DNA of 64,000 nucleotides from Epiperipatus broadwayi (taxonomy: Eukaryota > Onychophora > Udeonychophora > Euonychophora > Peripatidae): positions 730,001-794,000 of the forward strand of contig JAQFVV010006222.1 in assembly GCA_028023455.1 (NCBI GenBank), given 5' to 3'. The notes under the pieces were generated by a model that saw nothing but the letters and a program-made list of their open reading frames with translations, did no database searches and was not told where the DNA came from. This document shows positions 51,696 through 61,570 of the stretch, one piece after another; within the stretch, counting starts at the first letter, position 1; each line of letters opens with the position of its first letter. The translations under genes and the position numbers were made by a program.

Positions 51696-52276
51696 AGAGG
51701 ATTATTGGCTGTTTTCGTTACAGGCTGATTGCGTAAATACTCCATTATTTGTCTGCAATTGTTATCTTCCTCTTGCTGTTCCTTTAATCTATGCAAATCG
51801 TCTTCTATCCTGTTTCTTTTATATATTTTGGCGGCAGCTATATACGCTCTGCCACAACTCAAGTGTTGTTCTTGAGCTACCGGATATCGGCTTAAAGTGT
51901 CTGCCACAATATTCTCCTTTCCATGACAATAAGCCACTTTGTAATTAAATTCTTGCAGGAATAAGCTCCACCTTATTAGCCTGCTATTATTCAAGAGGCT
52001 GTGATTAATAAATTCAAGGCTCTTATGGTCAGTGATTACTACGACTTCAGAGCCTACTAAATACTGCCTGAATTTCTTGAATGCCCACACAATAGCCAGG
52101 GCTTCCTTTTCGGTTACAGTGTAGTTCACTTCCAGTCCCTTTAGTAAATGGCTAATGAAACAAAGAACACTGTGCTGTCCCTTTTCCTGTATCTGAAATA
52201 GCATAGCCCCCAATCCAAATCCGCTGCTGTCCATTTGTACAAAGAATGGTTTGTCGAAATCGGGATATGATAGCAT
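51605..52276 (-). pseudogene. Gypsy RNase H region and linker
   Basis: MLSYPDFDKPFFVQMDSSGF starts the RNase H fold (first catalytic D in the QMDSS block). GAMLFQIQEKGQHSV, NYTVTEKEALAIVWAFKKF (catalytic E), VVITDHKSLEFINH (second D) and GKENIVADTLSR (final D) follow. All catalytic residues are visible. The upstream thumb reads in frame through several stops between 52276 and 52582 (SFLGLCNFYNQFYRNF and LLRKGKSW). It degrades the RNA strand of RNA:DNA hybrids in replication. Confidence 0.87.
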
Positions 52277-52581
52277 AACTTTATTTAAAAAACCGCCTTC
52301 ACGCTCTGAAAACTATGCTCATGCTGCTCATTCCACACCCACGATTTCCCTTTTCTTAATAACTGCAGTAACGGCTCCATGTCAAGTGAAAAATTTCTAT
52401 AAAATTGATTATAGAAATTACAGAGTCCGAGAAAAGATTTAATATGTTTTTTATTCCGGGGTGTTGGAAATTCCTGTATTGCTCAGATTTTTTCAGGATT
52501 AGGTAATATCCCTCTTTCTGTAATTATATGACTTACAAACTTGACCTCGTCAGTCATTATCTTACTCTTATTTAAATTAAT

Positions 52582-53061
52582 TCAAATCCCCTTTCTCTCA
52601 CACTCCCCCAGCAACATTTCTAAATGTGCAAAGTGCTCACCTATACTGTCCAACGCCACCACGATGTCGTCCACATACATTATAACTAAATTCTTAATAT
52701 CATCTGACAATACTTGGTCCAGACGTTGTATAAGCCCTGCCCCACTATTTTTTAGCCCGAAAAGAATCCGGTTAAAATTATATGCACGTCCGTTATATTT
52801 AAATGCCGTATATTTCTGATCCTCTGGATGAAGTTTGATTTGCCAGTAGCTGGCAGTTAAGTCGAACGTTGAAAATATTTTATTTTTAAATTTCAATAAC
52901 AATTCGCTCATAGGTGGCAGAGCATTAGTATCAGCTATTGTTATCTTATTTAACTGCCGTGCGTCCAAACATAGCTGAGTTGATCCATCTTTTTTCTTTA
53001 CAGTTACGATGGGGTTATTGAAAGGAGACGAACATTTAGATATAATTCCCCATTTAAGCAT
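52582..53061 (-). pseudogene. Gypsy reverse transcriptase palm/fingers
   Basis: MLKWGIISKCSSPFNNPIV, VKKKDGSTQLCLDARQLN, FSTFDLTASYWQIKL (catalytic D of motif A), FNRILFGLKNSGAGL and LVIMYVDDIVVALDS (YVDD box) are the ordered RT motifs. The start shown is just the first Met after a break; the domain continues upstream (HAYPIPHQYRREVEEQID) beyond a stop at about 53122. A stop after ECERKGI ends the frame before the thumb. Confidence 0.88.
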
Positions 53062-53475
53062 TTTGTCTATTTGTTCTTCTACTTCACGTCTATATTGATG
53101 AGGTATGGGATATGCATGGGCTTAATATGGTTGGTCTTTCATAAGCCTTATCCTGTGTTCATACCCTTGGATTACCCCAGGAACCTCGGAAAATACACTT
53201 TCATATCTATTGAATAATTTCTTCAGTTGGTCTCTTTGATTGTCATTTATGCATCTTGACTCATCCACCTTTTCCCCTATCTCTATTTCCATTACTGCGC
53301 TTTGTGCATCACTCTGTTTATTTATCTCATCCTTTTGGTGTTTTGTAAACGGAATTATTATGTGGTTTATTTCTGTCTGACTTCATTTATAATCCAATAC
53401 ACAGCCTGTTTTGTACATAAAATTCGAGCCTAATATAACCTCGTGAATCAGTCCCTCCAAAATCAACAGCACGTG

Positions 53476-53880
53476 CTAATATTCTCCCTCTGTCATGTAT
53501 AATTTCACCCATGCCTGTTTGGATGCCAACCTTGCCTTCTTACCATTACCCAACAAAACATATACTGTTTTTAAAAGCAATATTTTAATTTCCGGGTCAA
53601 TGTCACTTATTTTATTAAACATTTCCTGTAACATTACCGATACCTGACTCCCCGAATCAAACAATGCACTAGTTGCAATCCCCCTTACCTTTATCTCTAT
53701 CTTTGGACAGCTCTGAGGTGCCATTACAGGCGTGCTCTCTTCTCCACTGCATACCAAATTCGCTACTTGCGTACAATCAACTTCTGTGTTTTCATCCTCA
53801 TCCTGACCATCCACCCCCCTATTGTTGTCGAATGCCATTAGTATTTCAGCCATCTGCTCTACCATTTGCTTGCCAATCAT
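53476..53880 (-). pseudogene. Gypsy protease region
   Basis: IATSALFDSGSQVSVM is the aspartic protease active site with DSG instead of the commoner DTG. It is followed by NKISDIDPE and LGNGKKARL. A premature stop (EY*) precedes GLIHEVILGSNFMYKTGCVL, the second protease hydrophobic block (ILGxxF), which is still readable to about 53390. It directly follows the gag frame, separated by one stop. Confidence 0.8.
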
Positions 53881-53883
53881 TAT

Positions 53884-54402
53884 TCATTCCACCTTCTTAG
53901 GTAAACCACACCTAACTATACGCATAATATGCTGCTCCGATAATTTGTATGCTGTGATTGATCTCAATTTCGCTACTTGTTTAGGAAAAAATGTAATAAA
54001 TAACTCCGCCGTCTGCCACCTGTCCTGCTCTACTTGAAACTTAACCTTTTCCTGTAGCTCCTCACCCCAATAGTTTGCCAACAATGACCACTTGTATTCA
54101 CCGAATGTTGCTGGTTTTACACGTAATGAATTCCACCAGAGCTGAGCTTCTCCCTGTATGTGACTGCAAGCTAAGGCAATTCTTGCTCCCTTGCTTAAAC
54201 TATTCAAGGTGCAATAATGTTCCAAGCTCTCTAAGTGATCATTCGGATTCTCCCCTCTGTTCCCTGAGAATGCTTTTATTTTTAGCAGCTGATTTACTGC
54301 CTCCATTTTGTGCATGTGCTCCCATGTTTTTCCATTCCCATATTCCCTTTCTAACGCCTCTACTCTTTTTCTTAATTCCTCCAGCTCTATCTCTTTTCCC
54401 AT
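53884..54402 (-). pseudogene. Gypsy gag
   Basis: 172 residues starting MGKEIELEELRKRVEALERE, a short N-terminal coiled-coil-like stretch. AFSGNRGENPNDHLESLEHY then ACSHIQGEAQLWWNSL follow, the retrotransposon gag capsid signature. The start lies about 360 bp after the 5' LTR end. No CCHC zinc knuckle is seen before the protease. It forms the particle shell in active elements. The frame itself is intact, although a stop separates it from the protease. Confidence 0.82.
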
Positions 54403-54765
54403 TTTGAAACTATATATTTTATTTTTTTCAAACTAGCGCTTACGTTAGACTAAATTTACTATACAATTTATTTATTTATTTTTCTTACTAAGATGGAAAC
54501 TCACGCTAACTCCACCCTTTTAGTCCTTTTCACTACCCGATCTTAATGCTTTAACTCTGCCCATAACATCTAATTGACTCTGATTTGATAGCATAAATGT
54601 CAAAATCTCTTTTCATTTTGAAAAAAAAAATTTTCGGTCAATTCTTTTTTTTTTTTTTAAATTAAAACACTTTTACATACGTAATTTAACTTTTTAGATT
54701 TTTATTTTCAACAAGAACAAGTATTTAATTAACTGTCATTTATGACAAGTTCGTGTATAGCCATT

Positions 54766-56487
54766 TGAACCGAGTTCGAATATGTGGATTCGAAACACCG
54801 GTCTCTTAGGCAGAGAAGAACATACTCGGAGAGTATGTATGCCCAAATGATAGCTATAAAGTATATAACTAGCGTTACATTTCCAGGACATAGCTTCTTC
54901 TCGGCTGTTGAGTTCAACACCACGTCCAAAGCACTTTTTTGTTTGTGTATAACCATGGGTGCCAGCTGCTTATTCTAAAAGAATACTAAAAGAATAGACA
55001 ACACACTTTGAACAGTGGCCACTAACTCAACGCCTAAATCCACGACTAGCTCAGTTGCTTGTAATCACTAATAGATTATACTTAATTAGTAGTTAAAAGA
55101 CTTGATAAAAGAATTGTAAAAGGAGTTGATAAAAGAATTTGATAAAAGGAATTGATAAAAAGAATTGACCGACAGACAAATAAAGTTTAATTTTAAAGAT
55201 AATTTATTAACTAACATTTATTTACTAAATTTAAACATTTTATAATTCTAATAAAACACACGCATATTTTAAATTAACATTTCTAAATAGTTTAAATATT
55301 CCTATAGATTTAATAACAAAACACTCTAATTTAACTAATAAATATTGATATAATGATCACGCACATATTAACTCATGTACACACATAATAATAATAAAGG
55401 ATTACATAGCATTTGAAATTTAATCATACATATCAATAGTTCATTTATGTATGATATAGAGTTCATATAATTAGACTCTTGAAAGATTCGTACGAATTAA
55501 TGCCATGCAATGGCTATTACAGTATAAACGAAATAAGCAAATGTTTTTACCTAGGCTTTTGAATGTAGACATAGAATTTTGTTCTCTTTGGAGGCTGCTT
55601 TCAGTGAGAATATTTCCATTATGAATGCTTACCAGCCGTCTGGGACTTTTCCTTGATGAGTTTCCTGATTTTCACGATTATTACTATTGGAGACAATTAG
55701 ATATTGACGGAGATTTTCTAAGTTGTTACGCTGACATTATTTCACGGGCAGATCTTGCTGTTTTCATCGGACTTTTTAGGCTGTGGAGAGGCATGAATTC
55801 CCAAAATCTTCTCAACACTGCATTTTGTTAGTTAACTGACTCAATTAATTTGTGAACTGCACTACTCAATTACTTTGTGAACTGCACTCACTCAATGAAT
55901 TTGTGAACTGAACTATTGTCCGATAAAAAAAGTCTATTTATACCTGCAATGTGTTGTCTTTCTATCTCCGGAAAAGATCTGTTGTCGAAATTCCAGTGAT
56001 AATCATTTGATAAACATGTTTTGAAAGATTGCTTAATTAGTAATAGCCATGCAAAAACGTATTGTTTTATATTAATTAATATCTAATAGCCATTGCTGTG
56101 TTTTTTAATGATAATCTTCTTTAACTTTCATTTATTTATAAAAACATTTATTCTATTGTTGACAATCGCACATATATTAGTTTTAACATTATTTTTTCTT
56201 TAATTAAACTTGAATGAAAAGAGATTTGTATGTTTTAACTTTTTAAATTATATTTTTATGAATACTAATAAAAACTCTTTACTTCCTTTTATAACCCTTA
56301 GTTTAATTTCTCTAATGAAACACCCCTCTCCCCTTCTGAAATTAATGATAGAAAACTATTTGATTCTTATTTTTTTCGAAAACAAGCTGCCATAAACTCA
56401 ACATTTAATTTTATGTTTCTCTTTTATGAAAAATTGCTTTAATAATTTTTTTTAGATAAAATTATATATGCCTATATCAATATAAGT

Positions 56488-56490
<3 letters not shown>
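54766..56490 (-). repeat. 5' LTR of the Ty3/Gypsy element
   Basis: 1725 bp. The probable TATA box, TATAAATA on the minus strand, is at 55935-55942, about 550 bp from the LTR start, leaving a long R-U5. Compared with the 3' LTR it has an extra stretch around 55357-55395 (ATCACGCACATATTAACTC region) and scattered substitutions. Confidence 0.9.

Positions 56491-56530
<40 letters not shown>
56491..56530. repeat. (TA)n between the Gypsy element and the palindrome
   Basis: About 20 TA units. A second TA run lies at 57238-57256 beyond the palindrome. Confidence 0.95.
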
Positions 56531-56533
<3 letters not shown>

Positions 56534-56597
56534 CAACAGATGGCGTTTTTACCAAAAACACACGATCAAAGAGTCAGAATTAACTATCTCTTTCGTT

Positions 56598-56662
56598 TTA
56601 GCCCACTTTCAGATCAGCTGATTTCAAGCTATTTTGCTATCATCAGTGAAAGACAGAGCCAA
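56598..56662 (-). ncRNA. Hammerhead ribozyme, family 2, left arm
   Basis: The minus-strand sequence is the same as 57029-57093: core CTGATGA, stem II AGC/GCT, GAAA, palindromic stem III, cleavage after GATC, and stem I CTTTCA/TGAAAG. Confidence 0.87.
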
Positions 56663-57028
56663 GAAACTAGATCTAAAAACTGACTCCACGTGTTTATGCA
56701 CAGAGTTTCTATCAGTTTGCAAGCATGAAATTTTTCAGACCGATAAAGTCTTCAAATTCAGCCAAACAAGCTAGATAGCTACATGGGACTGATCTCAGTT
56801 CAGCTTCTCCACATAGTCAAAGCCTCTGCAATCTATATCATTGCGGAAACCTTTAAAGGTTGCAGAGGCTTTGACTATGTGGAGAAGCTGAACTGAGATC
56901 AGACCCATGTAGCTATCTAGCTTGTTTGGCTGAATTTGAAGACTTTATCGGTCTGAAAAATTTCATGCTTGCAAACTGATAGAAACTCTGTGGATAAACA
57001 CTTGGAGTCAGTTTTTAGATCTAGTTTC

Positions 57029-57093
57029 TTGGCTCTGTCTTTCACTGATGATAGCAAAATAGCTTGAAATCAGCTGATCTGAAAGTGGGCTAA
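57029..57093 (+). ncRNA. Hammerhead ribozyme, family 2, right arm
   Basis: CTGATGA at 57045-57051; stem II AGC/GCT closing loop AAAATA beside a T-T mismatch; GAAA at 57066-57069; stem III is the self-complementary ATCAGCTGAT. Predicted cleavage is after C57079. Proximal stem I is CTTTCA (57039-57044) with TGAAAG (57080-57085), six Watson-Crick pairs. Distal stem I is TTGGCTC with GGGCTAA, seven pairs including two G-U, after an internal loop. All invariant core bases are present. It is a type-I layout likely to work as a dimer because stem III closes between two copies. Confidence 0.88.
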
Positions 57094-57269
57094 AACGAAA
57101 GAGATAGTTAATTCTGACTCTTTGATCGTTTATGTAAACAAACGCTTGATCGTGTTTTTGGTAAAAACGCCATCTGTTGATCATAAATACAAGCGTCAGC
57201 AGGTTTTAACATGATTAAAACTTGTTTTTGTTTTTCATATATATATATATATATAGTAAATACTTGAGG

Positions 57270-58095
57270 TTGATTGTTCACTTATGAAATACAAATAGGC
57301 ATAGAGATGAGAAGTATGGGCAGGTTCAAAAAAGATTGTAGCATTTCCTTTGGATATTTATTGCACAAAATACGTGTAGGTTCAAGAATTAGCTCAAATG
57401 AGTCATTAAAAAATATTTTGGTGGAATTGTATCCTATAGTAAATTTTTAAATAAATTTGACTATGAATGAGGAACACAAAGATTTTCAAACTTGGTTAGA
57501 GTTTTAGCAATTGGTATGGTTGTTCATAGATGCCTGGATGTATAAGTTAATACCAATGAGAGATTTAATGTTCAATTGCATGATCTGTGAAAATGACCAT
57601 TTAACATATAAAATTGAGATAAGCAATGATATTAGAGGAGGAATGGCATTAAATGTTGGATTACTAAATGCTGCAATATACATTCTGTCCCTAGTATATG
57701 TCACAAAAGATTTGGGACATATCAAATTGAGAACCCCTTTGCATATGAAAAAACACATTGTTCTGGTGGATAGAAGCTGTGAATATGAGCCTAAATGTAT
57801 GATTTGATTATTTGAACACTTGATATATGCAGATAAGTTTAATGTTGACTTTAGGTTACTCATAAATTTGAATACTTTGATTAATAATATGAAAGAGAAA
57901 GTAGACAAATTTAGCCAGGTGAATCGCCAATATTTATATTACTATGAAATTAAAGAGAATTTGGAAACAAAAATATACATTCATTTGCTTATGAATAAAA
58001 AGCTAAAACTAATTCAAAAAATATGTCTGTATTTTATAGTTATGAAAAGGAATATAAATATAGTTTTGATCCTGGTATTATTGTTGAGCTGATTT
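57270..58095 (+). pseudogene. Unassigned broken open frames
   Basis: Consecutive plus-strand pieces look like one decayed protein: FKKDCSISFGYLLHKIRVGS near 57330, MNEEHKDFQTWLEF near 57465, then 57511-57807 (98 codons: WMYKLIPMRDLMFNCMICEN, SNDIRGGMALNVGLLNAAIY, MKKHIVLVDRSCEYEPKCMI), and 57820-58092 (90 codons: VDFRLLINLNTLINNMKEKV, IKENLETKIYI). The first three share one frame interrupted by stops; the last is in another frame. The composition is less biased than surrounding false frames. I do not recognise the family. It could be a DNA transposon or virus-derived gene, or chance. Confidence 0.35.
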
Positions 58096-61000
58096 GTGAG
58101 GAAATAAATGGATAAATTAAAAGATTAAAGCGACTTTGTTTATTAAGCAAAATAAACTTGTAAAGAATAAAAAACCAATAGTGTTCAAATTATTATTTTT
58201 TAAATTTATAATGTCAAAATGGTGTCCTTGTTTTTCTTTACTTTTTTTTTATAATTATGATTAAAATGCTATGTGTTGAAATTATACTTGTTTTTTTTTT
58301 TTTCAATTAAATTTATTTGTAGATATATATACTGCTTTTCACTATTTCTTATTGGACAATTCTTCATAATTAAGATTAACAACTTTTTTTTAAATTTTAC
58401 TTTCTTTTTTTTATTTTTATTCTTTTTCTTCATTCCATCTTATTGTTGGTTAGATGTGAAAGAAGAGTAAGTAAGAATTAACTTTGAAGATAGAACATTT
58501 ATAATTTTGACAGTAAAAGAAGCAGATGAATCATCCTTAATAAGTGCCATTAGCAAACAGTAAATTGAGTTAATTCGATGATTTTAATTTAAAGACTATA
58601 ACAAAATAAAATACAATGCAATTTTCACCAACATACTCGTATTAGGGTATCATTTGACAAAACTAAATTTGTGTTCAAAATGATCAGTCAAATTTGGCTC
58701 ATCAAGTTAATTATTGAAAAAGAACTTTTCTGTTTCTAAATCATATGTTGTATGTGTAACATTAAATGTCAGAATTACATGTAGAAAACAAATAAAGATA
58801 TATAATATGACATTTTCAGATTAGCTTAAGTAGCTTAGACTGATTTTACATAGTCAAATTATGGTAAAATCATTAATGTTGAAAATAATTATAGTATGAA
58901 GATCATACAAGATGTCCACTATATAAACTGCATAAAATTTGTTGAGAAGATATAAATTTAGTAAGGCAAAGAGGATAGTGACTAAATTTAAAGCACAATT
59001 TTAAATACCACAGTGTATTCCTTACAAAAAATAACATAAATAATGAAACAGAACAGTTTTAAAAGATTCTTAATCATCATTCTTGAAGAGGTGCGCAAGA
59101 CAATAATTCTTCTTCTGAGATTTGAATATTAAAAATGGAAATAACATAAAGAATAAAAATAAGTTATGAATAAATAGATGTGGAAAATGAATATAATAAA
59201 CAATTTTTAGAATTTGCTTCAAAATGGAACATAATTATGTGTAATTCACAATTCTTGAAATATATTACACAAAGTGGACATGAAAAATGAATAATGAAAA
59301 GATATGATATTTATAAATAAAAAGGTAGTTAATATTTCTAAAAATAAAAATAAAAAGATTTACTTTTCAAATGTTAATCATAGATTTCAATTGAAACTTA
59401 ATAATTGGAAATAAGCAGAAGTTTGAAGATTTCTATAAACTATGTTTTTTTTTATTTTATTTTTTTGGAAATGTAAAATTCTAATTAAGATAGCAGATGT
59501 AGAAATAATGGAGCAAATATGACTCAAAGGTTGAAGAAAACAATATGGACAAAAAAAAAAAAATCAAAACAAGTAGTTCAAATTTTGAAAATCTCAATAA
59601 AGTTTCAGAAGAAATACTGAAATTATATCAAATAAAAGATTACAAAATATTGAATCAAACATGCACACATACATACATAAAATGTTGAAACTTATGTAGA
59701 AAAAGGAACAATAAAAGGCAGTAAAATCAATTCAAATTCTTGCAGAATAGTAATGTAAGACAAAATAAAATAATGTAAAAAAGGTAATCAGGGAAAAAGA
59801 AAAATATGAATGAAGTCTCAGATAGAGTAATGCAAAAGTATAAATTCAAAAATAAATGCAGTATGATAAAAGACATCAATAAAAAATAACACTGAAATCA
59901 TATAATAATAAAAGAAAGATATTTAAAAATGCTCATTAGTAAGAGTAAAATTATTGAATATTTGTATAAATTTGAATTTACTATCTTGGCTTTCATCATT
60001 CACTTTTTCTACATAAGTCTCAATATGTCCTTACATGAACAAATTATTTTTCTTCAAAAAATATATAAATTATGTGATATTTATAGAAAATAATTACACT
60101 TTTTAAAACATAGGCAAAATTTTTGTTAGTGAAGGTCTATACACACACACACACACACACACAAAGGAAGACACAATCCGAAAATTCTAAAAATAATTCA
60201 AATCCAGAAAAATCATAATGAACATTTTAAATGAAAGATTAGAGCCCAAATGAAAAAAAAAATTTGCAGATAAATAAAATGAATTTAGAAAATATAGGAG
60301 TGCTATGTGACAATATTATAATCTGCCTGATTACAGAGGAAAAAGAAAATATAGATGTCTAATTTAAACTTATAATATTCTAAAAAATACATATAACAAT
60401 TCAAAAATAGTTATATAATCAAAAATGGAAATTAATGAAGTCCATTATGCGATTTTTTCATATAAATAACAATAAATAATAAAAATATAAACAACAGCTA
60501 TATAAATATACTATAATGTAAAAAATACTAAAATAGAGTTTAAATATAAAATTTATTAACATTTATTGTATCCAATATAATTTCAATGCTTTCACATCTG
60601 CTGTACTACCATAAAACTGTCATAATCTGTAAAAAAAAAAAAACTATTCTCTAATCTTTTTTCCAACCTATTTATAATCAGAGTGAAATTTTTTAAAAAA
60701 ACCACAGTAATTAAAAGTAAGTTTTCTTTATCTTGTATAAAAAGGTTAATGACACTTTTCAATTCACCTTACTCCTTTCAAAAACAGTTTTGTAGGATTT
60801 TTATCAAAATATGTTATACAAGCTTTAATTTTAAAATTTTCTTTAATCAAAATAGTGGAATTTTATAATTACTAATATATCTATTGTAACATAAAAACAT
60901 GCTTGTTTTAATTTCAAAATCAGAATTAATAAAATATTAATTAGATCTTTTTAAATGTTTAATTTATATATTTTTTTAAATCAACATTATTCTATGATGA
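58096..61000. other. AT-rich DNA, purine-rich plus strand, no gene recognised
   Basis: From about 58.5 to 60.4 kb the plus strand is conspicuously A/G-rich. (CA)n lies at 60140-60165. No supported gene. Confidence 0.5.
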
Positions 61001-61004
61001 ACTG

Positions 61005-61145
61005 TTGTTGCAGTGTAATAAAAAATATCTACAAAAAATTTTTGTATGTGTTTATTTCTACTTTTCTTTTCAACTTTATATATATATATATATCTACTTT
61101 TCTTTTCAACTTTATATATATATATATATGAACACACACACTATT
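61005..61145 (+). repeat. Dispersed repeat (pair of 46885-46990) with 36-bp tandem duplication
   Basis: Shares ATAAAAAATATCTAC and TGTGTTTATTTCTA with the 46.9 kb copy. TCTACTTTTCTTTTCAACTT plus (TA)n is duplicated in tandem at 61057-61129. Confidence 0.7.
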
Positions 61146-61289
61146 AGGCTATTGTATACCATGAGATATATAACCATCTTGATATACCTACAGCTGTTGT
61201 ATATAAAAAAAATTATTATTTATTATAAGCTATGAGATAGTAGAAAAAACTGGAAGCTGCATAATACTCATTGAAAAATAAGCAATACT

Positions 61290-61560
61290 ATGTTCTCAAT
61301 TGGATGGGTGAAGAGTTGGAGTGTGGAGTAGATTGAAACCTGTCCATTAAAGTATGAGGTTTGGCTATCTTAATATATATCTGAACACTTATAGCATATA
61401 TGTGTAGAGATGGTAATCTGGACCAACTGATAATTGCTGGTTTAGCATGAAATACGTATATTGGTGATTATTTATCTTTTCAACATATATGTGTTCGAGT
61501 GTATCAGTGTTATGAGATAATGTGGAGAGTGGTGGGTCATGTATATATTAACCAAAAAAA
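61290..61560 (+). mobile_element. Hammerhead-bearing dispersed repeat (family 3), copy B
   Basis: Homologous along its length to 39480-39770, with many substitutions and without the tRNA-like B box seen at the end of copy A. Confidence 0.65.
61414..61470 (+). ncRNA. Hammerhead ribozyme-like, family 3, copy B
   Basis: CTGATAA (one core change, G to A) at 61427-61433; stem II TGCT/AGCA with loop GGTTT beside a T-T mismatch; GAAA at 61449-61452; stem III ATACGTAT (palindromic). Stem I is CCAA/TTGG, then TAATC/GATTA. In copy A the distal pairs are TGATC/GATCA, a compensatory change. The G8 substitution should abolish or cripple activity. Confidence 0.65.
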
Positions 61561-61570
61561 AATTTAAATT

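Larger units (their letters stand above)
48496..56490 (-). mobile_element. Ty3/Gypsy LTR retrotransposon, complete structure but defective
   Basis: About 8.0 kb in minus orientation: 5' LTR 56490-54766, gag, protease, RT, RNase H, integrase, then 3' LTR 50190-48496. The PR-RT-RH-IN order defines Ty3/Gypsy. LTRs begin TGTAC and end GGTTCA on the coding strand. A PBS-like TGGCTATACACGAACTTGTC starts two bases after the 5' LTR, and a purine tract (AAAAAGGAGGGGTGG) precedes the 3' LTR. The LTRs are very similar but differ by substitutions and small indels, so insertion is not recent. At least five stops or frameshifts disable pol. It sits in a (TA)n tract, so the TSD is unclear (TATAC versus ATATA). 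Confidence 0.9.
56528..57185. mobile_element. Palindromic hammerhead-bearing element (family 2)
   Basis: Left arm 56528-56830 and right arm 56861-57185 are near-perfect reverse complements around a 30-bp spacer, itself ending in ACCTTTAAAGGT. The right arm has about 22-24 extra bases near 57130 (TATGTAAACAAACGCTTG). Each arm carries one hammerhead, on opposite strands. The arm interior (GCTGAACTGAGATCAGACCC, ATGT) is homologous to the family-1 monomer (GCTGAACTGAGTTCAGACCC, ATAT), so both families share ancestry. There is no coding frame. The arms are so similar that the inversion looks recent or is kept by gene conversion. The whole lies between (TA)n runs. Confidence 0.87.

Noticed and set aside
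50780-52819. Plus-strand open frames of 60-124 codons across the Gypsy interior
   Set aside because: Antisense shadows of integrase, RNase H and RT on the minus strand.
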